NCBI RefSeq assembly: GCF_002575655.3
Contig: NC_053041.3
Span: 371,983,054 to 372,047,053 of the forward strand
DNA length: 64,000 nt
DNA from: Aegilops tauschii subsp. strangulata
Lineage: Eukaryota; Streptophyta; Magnoliopsida; Poales; Poaceae
Direction: 5' to 3'
Part shown: one piece after another, positions 55,231 to 64,000 of the stretch
Layout of the letters: every line of letters starts with the position of its first letter
How positions within the stretch are numbered: position 1 is the first letter of the stretch
The notes under the pieces: generated by a model
What the model was told of the DNA's origin: nothing
Databases searched by the model: none
What the model saw: only the letters and a program-made list of their open reading frames with translations
Position numbers and translations under genes: made by a program

Positions 55231-56967
55231 AAAATGTCTCACAAAAGGATCCTTTACAGGAAGATCAAACCTTACATTTCCCTCAAACACATTCATAGTA
55301 GCCTTTATGGTCCTAAGAAACGGTCTACCTAGAATTATGCAATGGGATATTCAGGCAAATGAACAATAACAAGGGCAATCATAGCATGGCAATCATTAAT
55401 TTGAATGATAACACCATGCTTAATCCCTACTGCTTGTGTAAAGGTAGAATTTTTCATATTCATTTTAATTTCAGTAGTAATGAAAGGACTAAGATTGCGA
55501 CTATCATAAACAAACTTAGGGATAGTTGAAACACTAGCACCTAGATCACTCAAAAGCATTGAACTTTTTCAAACCAATCTCCATCTCAGTAGTGGGCTCA
55601 AAGATATATTCTTGTTTAGTAGGTAGCTTACCATATAGTTTCTTTCTTTCATCATCCAACTCACATAACTTAGATGCAACATGATCAATAAAAACATTAT
55701 ATGCTTCATCACTTGATACTTCAGGTAGTCGATGTTTCATTGCTATCATCCTTACAAAGTCTGCAATTGTATATGTATATTCTGGTACATGACTCTTATC
55801 AAGTTCTTTCGAATTTTCTTCGTTGCTTCTCATCATCTTACGTCTTCAACCGGGTTAGGTTCTGGTTTACCTGCAAGCTTGGCTAGAATCAAAGTTGAAT
55901 CCCTGCAATTTTAGCAACTTGCGCTTCCATGCCCTAAGTTCTTCCATCTAGAGCCTACACATTGTTAGTGAGTCCGGCAATTTTACTGGTCAATTGACCA
56001 AGCAAGTTGTCATGATTCTTCAGAATATTTTTAGAAGTTTCATTTTGCTCACTTTGACTAGCAATAAAAAATTTCAGAGTTTCCTCTAAAGTATTTCCAT
56101 TACCACTGAATGTTCCATTAAAATTGTTAGGTGCTCCACTATTATTAGGATAGGGAAATCTAGGAACATACATATTATTTTTCCAGTTTGGAATATAGCT
56201 ATCACGAGCAATGAAATTGACAGCATTAACATCTTCTTTGGTAATAGCACTTATCTCACCTCTTCTCTACCTTTCATCATAGAGATGAGTTCATCAAGTT
56301 TAGCGGTCAACTTCTTATTCTTCTCTTCAATGGCATTGACTCTCTTGGTGGTTGACCTCTCAACATGCCATTGGGCATGGTTCTCTAGCATATCATCTAG
56401 CAACCTTTTAGCTTCAGTGATGGGATTTCCCATAATTGTTCTTCCTGCAGCAGTGTCGAGCATAGTTTTTGACATGGGAGTTAAAACATTATAAAACACA
56501 TTAAAAATTAAACATTCATCCATTGCATGATTAGGATAATTCCTTATAGCCTCCTTCATGTGATCCCATGCAACCGCTAATGACTCACGATCTTCCTATT
56601 TAAAACTTGTTATCTACTAACGCAATTGCATAATCTTTGCAGGTGGACAAACTTAGATAAAAAGTTACTACCTCTAGGAAAAGCTAGAAGCCATTCTTAG
56701 CTTTTCCTCTCAAAGTGGACGGAAATAGACGCAGCTTCAAAGCGTCAGGGTCATAATCCCTTATGCATCTCATGTTAAACAATTCATAAAAATTATGCAA
56801 ATGCATGCCGACATCCTCAGAAGCAGAGCCTCCAAATTGGTCTTGTTAAGCCACAGAGGCTAGGTTCAGTTTAATCTCATACTCCATGCAACATCATCAG
56901 GTTGTGCAATTGGTTCATGCATGAAACTATTGCTAGGACCAGCAAAGCTTCCAAGATTACGAGCCAT
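55231..56967 (-). pseudogene. Athila-like gypsy gag and protease fragment, decayed
   Basis: It starts MARNLGSFAGPSNSFMHEP at 56967. Gag features follow in broken frames: LKLRLFPSTLRGKAKN, then a piece with AAGRTIMGNPITEAKRLLDDM (residues about 145-215 in an intact protein), then the spacer EETLKFFIASQSEQNETSKN. The protease part has DLGASVSTIPKFVYD near 55550, where plant Athila-type elements normally keep a D-GAS motif, and ends near LGRPFLRTIKATMNV at about 55300. Several stops and frame changes interrupt it and RT is missing beyond 55231. It follows a tRNA-Asp-type primer site at 57065. It is a dead 5' piece of a gypsy element. Confidence 0.82.
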
Positions 56968-57064
56968 AGTAATATTTTTGGGTTTTCTACTGACAACACT
57001 TGCAACAAAAATTAAACTAAAATTGAAATAAAAACTCTAACACAAAGACTAGGCACACAAATCC

Positions 57065-57082
57065 TCCCCGGCAATGGCGCAA
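57065..57082 (-). promoter_or_regulatory. Primer binding site of the Athila-like element
   Basis: The minus strand reads TTGCGCCATTGCCGGGGA, a two-base variant of the tRNA-Asp-type site TGGCGCCGTTGCCGGGGA. Confidence 0.7.
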
Positions 57083-57092
57083 GAAAAAGGTT

Positions 57093-58425
57093 TGATTAGT
57101 CCCTTTAGTGAGCCGGTAAAGGAGTAGAAAGGATTCTCGCCTTTTTCCCTAGAGGTGACTCTGAGTTATCGAACCCACGAGACGAAGGCACCCTTGAAGT
57201 CAGAGGTTTCTAACAAGATTTTACAAGAGTATTAATTCTAGCTTCGACTAGATCAAAATCAAGTTGAGACTAAAAACACTTATAATAAAATTCAGCATGG
57301 TATGAGGACTTTTCTTACATATATTTGTGAACATGATCATCATGACATTAATTTGCGCTCTGAATGTCATTCATTGATATGTGCTTGCAATGTATTGAAG
57401 TGAGGGATGTGTCCAAATTACGTTTGGACCAGAGCGTGTCCTTCATCAAAAGTCAGTTGTCCAACCATAAGGCCCTATCCGTCGTGCGGGGTTTGCCCCG
57501 GTAATTAAGATAGAAATCAAACAAAAGCATTAGACGTTTAATGACAACACCTCTTGTATCTCCAAGGATAGGATATGTGTTATCGTACTAAACCTTTATG
57601 TCACTGGTGTTCATAACAACACTTCAGGGTCTCCCTACCCTTAGCCACTCCGTGGCTCGCTCTCCATGATCCTGGGTACCTACAGGGATGAAGAACGCGG
57701 ATGAGACAATGGACAACTACGAAGCAATTTTATGTTACACACACGGGACATTAATTCAAAGCACTTCCATCAATCCCTTAACAAGTACATCGAGTTGCAA
57801 GGCTATGCCTCAACCCATGACCTTATCAAATTACTCACGCATGGAGACCAGATCATAAGGACAAACCATTGAAGACCATATCATGAAGATTGATTGATTG
57901 ATAATATGTCTCACAATAGTTGTTGGATGTGATACACGATTACAAAGTAAGACTAGTTGGATGAATGCTATGGTGGTGGAGATGGTGGTGATTATGGAGA
58001 TGGAGATGTGAAATGGCGGTGGCTAAGGTTGCTATGGGTGACGAACATGGAGGTCTCAACGATTGTCTACAGCTCTTCTGGTGTGGAACCCTTTATAAAG
58101 TTTGTTCTGGTGGATTAGGGGACGCCGTTGGCAGTCCATACGACCGCTCATACGAGCGTGTGCGGTCATAAGGAACGCCCTCTTGCGCTATGTTTCTTCT
58201 GGTGCACCTCCCACTTGATCTCCTATATCTCCTCTTTACTCCTTTTCATGTATTGGCTTCATTTCGTCCATAAATATCCCATTTCCCGTGGAAACAAAAT
58301 AAAGATAAGATATTTGGAATCATTTGCATTCATTAGTCATTAGTAGCAATATCGGAGCGGATATCTCAGTTTTTATGAAATAACTCGGTTTAAACGTTGG
58401 TTTGATGAGCATAAAAACAACACTC
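57093..58425 (-). repeat. Probable 5' LTR of the Athila-like element
   Basis: It begins TGATTAGTCCC ten bases from the primer site and carries a symmetric TTTATAAA at 58092-58099, which would serve as TATA box for minus-strand transcription. The outer end is not clear because an Angela-type LTR starts at 58426. No gene is seen. Confidence 0.5.
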
Positions 58426-60155
58426 TGTTGGGGAACGTAGTAATTTCAAAAAATTCCTACGCACACGCAGGATCATGGTGATGCATAGCAACGCGAGGGG
58501 AGAGTGTGTCCACGTACCCTCGTAGACCGAAAGCGGAAGCGTTAGCACAACGCGGTTGATGTAGTCGTACGACTTCATGATCCGACCGATCCAAGTACCG
58601 AACGCACGGCACCTCCGAGTTCAGCACACGTTTAGCTCGATGACGTCCCGCGAACTCCGATCCAGTAGAGCTTCACGGGAGAGTTCCGTCAGCACGACGG
58701 CGTGATGACGGCGATGATGTTGCTACCGACGCAGGGCTTCGCCTAAGCACCGCTACGATATGACCGAGGTGGAATATGGTGGAGGGGGGCACCGCACACG
58801 GCTGGGAGAGATCAACAGATCAACTTGTGTGTCTAGAGGTGCCCCCTGCCCCCGTATATAAAGGATGGAGGAGGGGAGGCCGACCAGCCTCTAGGGCGCG
58901 CCAGAAGTGTGGAGTCCTACTAGGACTCCCTAGTCCTAGTAGGATTCCTCCTCCCACATGGAATAGGAAAAAGGGAAAGGAAAAGGAGAAGGAAGGAAGG
59001 GGGCGCCCACCCTCCCTATTCCAATTCGGACCAGACCATGGGGAGGGGTGCGGCCACCTTTTGAGGCCTTTCTCTCCTTCCCCGTATGCCCATTAAGGCC
59101 CAATACGAATTCCCGTAACTCTCCGGTACTTCGAAAAATACCCGAATCACTCGGAACCTTTCTGATGTCCGAATATAGTCGTCCAATATATCGATCTTTA
59201 CGTCTAGACCATTTTGAGACTCCTCGTCATGTCTCCGATCTCATTCGGGACTCCGAACTACCTTCGGTACATCAAATCACATAACTCATAATACAAATCG
59301 TCACCGAACGTTAAGCGTGCGGACCCTACGGGTTCGAGAACTATGTAGACATGACCGAGACACATCTCTGGTCAAATAACCAATAGCGAAACCTGGATGC
59401 TCATATTGGCTCCTACATATTCTACGAAGATCTTTATCGGTCAAACCGCATAACAACATACGTTGTTCCCTTTGTCATCGGTATGTTACTTGCCCGAGAT
59501 TTGATCGTCGGTATCTCAATACCTAGTTCAATCTCGTTACCGGCAAGTCTCTTTACTCGTTCCGTAATGCATCATCCCGCAACTAACTCATTAGTCACAT
59601 TGTTTGCAAGGCTTATAGTGATGTGCATTACCGAGAGGACCTAGAGATACCTCTCCGATACACGGAGTGACAAATCCTAATCTTGATTCATGCCAACCCA
59701 ACAAACACTTTTGGAAACACCTATAGAGCATCTTTATAATCACCCATTTACGTTGTGACGTTTGATTACACACAAAGTGTTCCTCTGGATATTCGGGAGT
59801 TGCACAATCTCATAGTCCGAGGAACATGTATAAGTCATGAAGAAAGCAGTAACAATAAAACTGTAACGATCACAATGCTAAGCTAATGAATGGGTCTTGT
59901 CCATCACATCATTCTCCTAATGATGTGATCCCGTTCATCAAATGACAACACATGTCTATGGCTAGGAAACATAACCATCTTTGATGAACAAGCTAGTCAA
60001 GTAGAGGCATACTAGGGACACATTGTTTTGTCTATGTATTCACACATGTATCAAGTTTTTGGTTAATACAATTCTAGCATGAATAATAAACATTTATCAT
60101 GAAATAAGGAAATAAATAATAACTTTATTATTGCCTCTAGGGCATATTTCCTTCA
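58426..60155 (-). repeat. 3' LTR of a minus-strand Angela/BARE-type copia element, 1,730 bp
   Basis: On the minus strand it starts TGAAGGAAATATGCCCTAG after the purine tract CAAGTGGGAGAC and ends CTACGTTCCCCAACA. CACTC adjoins the plus-view left end as candidate target duplication; the partner is outside the window. Confidence 0.92.
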
Positions 60156-60175
60156 GTCTCCCACTTGCACTAGAG

Positions 60176-60335
60176 TCAATAATCTAGTTCACATGTCCAT
60201 GTGATTTAACATCAATAGTTCACATCTTTATGTGGTTAACACCCATAGTTCACATCGGCATGTGACCAACACCCAAAGGGTTTACTAGAGTCAGTAATCT
60301 AGTTCACATCGCTATGTGATTAACACCCAAAGAGT
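60176..60335 (+). repeat. Short direct repeats near the polypurine tract
   Basis: TAGTTCACAT followed by a variant of CGCTATGTGATTAACACCCA occurs four times. A larger duplication of TCTAGTTCACAT with ACTAGAGTCA brackets them. Confidence 0.75.
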
Positions 60336-63300
60336 ATTAAGGTGTGATCATGTTTTGCTTGTGAGATAATTTTAGTCAACGGGTCTGTCATATTCAGATC
60401 CGTAAGTATTTTGCAAATTTCTATGTCTACAATGCTCTGCACGGAGCTACTCTAGCTAATAGCTCCCACTTTCAATATGTATCCAGATTGAGACTTAGAG
60501 TCATCTGGATCAATGTCAAAAACTTGCATCGACGTAACCCTTTACGACGAACCTTTTGTCACCTCCATAATCGAGAAACATATCCTTATTCCACTAAGGA
60601 TAATTTTGACCGTTGTCCAGTGATCTACTCCTAGATCACTATTGTACTCCCTTGCCAAACTCAGTGGTAGGGTATACAATAGATCTGGAACACAGCATGG
60701 CATTCTTTATAGAACCTATGGCTGAGGCATAGGGAATGACTTTCATTGTCTTTCTATCTTCTGCCGTGGTCAGGCTTTGAGTCTTACTCAATTTCACACC
60801 TTGTAACACAGGCAAGAACTCTTTCTTTGACTGTTCCATTTTGAACTATTTCAAAATCTTGTCAAGGTATGTACTCATTGAAAAAACTTATCAAGCATCT
60901 TGATCTATCTCTATAGATCTTGATGCTTAATATGTAAGCAGCTTCACCGAGGTCTTTCTTTGAAAAACTCTTATTCAAGTATCCTTTTATGCTATCCATA
61001 AATTATGTATCATTTCCAATCAGCAATATGTCGTCCACATATAATATCAGAAATGCTACAGAGCTCCCACTCACTTTCTTGTAAATACAGGCTTCACCGC
61101 AAGTCTGTATAAAACTATGTGCTTTGATCAACTCATCAAAGCGTATATTCCAACTCCGAGATGCTTGCACCATTCCATAGATGGATCGCTGGAGCTTGCA
61201 CATTTTGTTAGCACCTTTAGGATCAACAAAACCTTCTGGTTGCATCATATACAACTCTTCTTTATGAAATCCATTAAGGAATGCAGGTTTGACATCCATT
61301 TGCCAAATTTCATAAAATGCGGCAATTGCTAACATGATTCGGACAGACTTTTAAGCATCGATACAAGTGAGAAAATCTCATTGTAGTCAACACCTTGAAC
61401 TTGTCGAGAACATTTTGTGACAATTCGAGCTTTGTAGATAGTAACACTACTATCTGTGTTCGTCTTCCTCTTGAAGATCCATTTATTCTCAACGGCTTGC
61501 CGATCATCGGGCAAGTCAACCAAAGTCCACACTTTGTTCTCATACATGGATCCTATCTCAGATTTCATGGCCTCAAGCCATTTTGCGGAATCAAGGCTCA
61601 TCATCGCTTCCTCATAGTTCGTAGGTTCGTCGTGGTCAAGCATCATGACCTCCAGAACAGGATTACCGTACCACTCTGGTGCGGACCGTACTCTGGTTGA
61701 CCTACGAGGTTTGGTAGTAACTTGATCTGAAGTTTCATGATCATCATCATTAATCTTCCTCACTAATTGGTGTAGGCATCACTGGAACTGATTTATGTGA
61801 TGAACTATTTTCCAATTCGGGAGAAGGTACAATTACCTCATCATGTTCTACTTTCCTCCCACTCACTTCTTTCGAGAAAAACTCCTTCTCTAGAGAGGAT
61901 CCTATTCTTAGCAACGAATATTTTGCCTTTGGATCTGTGATTAGAAGGTGTACCTAACAGTCTCCTTTGGGTATCCTATGAAGACACATTTCTCCGATTT
62001 GGGTTCGAGCTTATCAGGTTGAAACCTTTTCACATAAGCATTGCAACTCCAAACTTTAAGAAACGAAAACTTTGGTGTCTTGCCAAACCACGGTTCATAT
62101 AGTGTTGTCTCAACGGATTTAGATGGTGCCCAATTTAACGTGAATGCAGCTGTCTCTAATGCATAATCCCAAAACGATAGTGGTAAATCGGTAAGAGACA
62201 TCATAGATTGCACCATATCTAATAAAGTACGTTATGACGTTCGGACACACCATTACACTGTGGTGTTTCAGGTGGCGTGAGTAGTGAAACTATTTCACAT
62301 TGTTTTGACTGAAGGTCAAACTCGTAACTCAAATATTTTACCTCTGCGATCATATCGTAGAAACTTCTATTTTCTTGTTACGATGATTCTCCACTTCACT
62401 CTGAAATTCTTTGAACTTTTCAAATGTTTCAGACTTATGTTTCATCAAGTAGATATACCCATATCTGCTCAAATCATCTGTGAAGATCAGAAAATAATGA
62501 TACTTGCCGCGAGCCTTAACACTCATCGGACCGCATACATCAGTATGTATTATTTCCAATAAGTCAGTTGCTCGCTCCATTGTTCCGGAGAACGGAGTCT
62601 TAGTCAAGAGATTCATAATCAAGTGATTCCAAAAGCATCAAGTGATTCATAATCAAGTGATTCCAAAAGCCCATCAACATGGAGTTTCTTCATGCGCTTT
62701 AAACCAATATGACCTAAATGGCAGTGCCACAAATAAGTTGCACTATCATTATTAACTTTGCATCTTTTGGCTTCAATATTATGAATATGTGTATCACTAC
62801 GATCGAGATCCAACAAACCATTTTCATTGGGTGTTTGACCTTAGAAGGTTTTATTCATTTAAACAGAACAACAATTATTCTCTAACTTAAATGATTAACT
62901 GTATTGCAATAAACATGATCAAATCATATTTATGCTCAACGCAAACACCAAATAACACTTATTTAGGTTCAACACTAATCCCAAAAGTATAGGGAGTGTG
63001 CGATGATGATCATATCAATCTTGGAACTACTTCCAACACACATCGTCACCTCACCCTCAACTAGTCTCTGTTTATTCTGTAACTCCTGTTTCGAGTTACT
63101 ATTTTTTAGCAACCGAACAAGTATCAAATACCCAGGGGCTACTATAAACACTAGTAAGGTACACATCAATAACCTGTATATCAAATATACCCTTGTTCAC
63201 TTTGCCATCCTTCTTATCCACCAAATATTCAGGGCATTTCCACTTCCAGTGACCATTTCCTTTGTAGTAGAAGCACTCAGTTTCAGGCTTTAGTTCCAGA

Positions 63301-64000
63301 CTTGGGCTTCTTCACTTGAGCAGCAGCTTGCTTGCGGTTCTTTTTGAAGTTCCCCTTCTTCCCTTTGCCCTTTTTCTTGAAACCAGTGGTCATGTCAACC
63401 ATCAACACTTGATGTTTTTCTTGATTTCTACCTTCGCCGATTTTAGCATCGCGAAGAGCTTGGGAATTGTTTTCGTCATCCCTTGCATATTATAGTTCAT
63501 CACGAAGTTCTAGTAACTTGGTGATAGTGACTAGAGAACTTTGTCAATTACTATCTTATCTGGAAGATTAACTCCCACTTGATTCAAGCAATTGTAGTAC
63601 CAAGAAGATCTGAGTACATGCTCACTGGTTGAGCTATTCTCCTCCATCTTGTAGGCAAAGTACTGTCAGAGGTCTCATACCTCTCGACACGGGCATGAGT
63701 ATGAAATACCAATTTCAACTCTTGGAACATCTTACATGCTCCATGGCGTTCAAAACATTTTTGAAGTCCCGGTTCTAAGCCGTAAAGCATGGTGCACTAA
63801 ACTATCAAGTAGTCATCATACCGAGCTTTGTCAAACGTTCATAATGTCTGCATCTGCTCCTGCAATAGGTCTGTCACTTAGCGGTGCATCAAGGACATAA
63901 TTTTTCTGTGGAGCAATGAGGATAATCCTCAGATCACGGACCAAGTCCGCAACTTTGCTACTATCATCTTTCAACTTAGTTTTCTCTAGGAACATATCAA
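60325..64000 (-). pseudogene. Angela/BARE-type copia gag-pol, decayed, running off the right edge
   Basis: Reading down the minus strand: gag with LYGLEPGLQKCFERHGACKM near 63750, a zinc knuckle near 63270 (CFYYKGNGHWKWKC, with the second Cys replaced by Tyr), a protease stretch near 63130, GAG-pre-integrase WHCHLGHIGLKRMKKL near 62715, integrase core pieces HTDVCGPM and FTDDLSRYGY near 62500, and RT with YVDDIL near 61035. RNase H is mostly deleted: the text jumps from KSQSGY to EICKILTDLN near 60430-60500. Many stops and frame changes interrupt every domain. Gag continues past 64000. Confidence 0.9.

Noticed and set aside
58128..58343. 71-codon frame in the probable Athila-like LTR
   Set aside because: Short, motif-free and placed just past the LTR's minus-strand TATA box on the opposite strand.

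Overview
This window is gene-poor nuclear DNA of a large grass genome, most likely wheat, barley, Aegilops or a close relative. The evidence is the density and type of LTR retrotransposons: BARE/WIS/Angela-type copia LTRs starting TGTTGG or TGAAGG followed by AAATATGCCCTAGAGG, a Maximus/SIRE-type copia element, Athila-type tRNA-Asp primer sites, and two complete elements whose LTRs start TGATACGTCTCC. Family names come from memory and were not checked against a repeat library. I see no ordinary host gene; every coding stretch lies in or next to a mobile element.

Layout, left to right. 1-6534: the 5' part of a minus-strand Ty3/gypsy element (open gag-protease-RT frame, Met-type primer site, 4.08-kb LTR). 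It sits in another minus-strand gypsy LTR (6535-7691), which sits in the pol end of a plus-strand Maximus/SIRE-type copia element (7693 to about 27660). That copia element carries a MULE-like DNA transposon (8388-11203), then a decayed env-like extra ORF with its own TATA box and 5' intron (11614-15415, resuming at 25743). The ORF is split by a 10.3-kb DNA element (15416-25742).

The 10.3-kb element is the most unusual part. It has no visible transposase but holds four gene-like units with separate promoters, one of them an apparently intact three-exon GRF-zinc-finger-like gene. It also holds seven copies (the last partial) of a ~512-bp tandem repeat, subterminal repeat arrays, and a 5S-rRNA-like internal promoter followed by a 35-bp-stem hairpin and a T-run. 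Next come two rearranged Angela-type pol/LTR units in tandem (27661-34272).

34273-53343 is the 3' half of a plus-strand gypsy element. It carries an antisense B3-like ORF and two complete non-autonomous LTR elements: A (35219-43229, target duplication TAGAG) and B (43791-51687, target duplication GGGAC). A and B share an ORF with a CCHC zinc knuckle, intact at 611 aa in B and broken in A. B split the B3-like ORF. 53344-64000 holds a second gypsy LTR inverted against the first, a Maximus-type LTR stub, an unclassified LTR remnant, an Athila-like gag-protease fragment with primer site and probable LTR, and a minus-strand Angela-type copia element running off the right edge.

Three layers of nesting are shown directly by target-site duplications and interrupted frames. 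The recurring theme is extra, non-structural ORFs carried by transposons, several with their own promoter.
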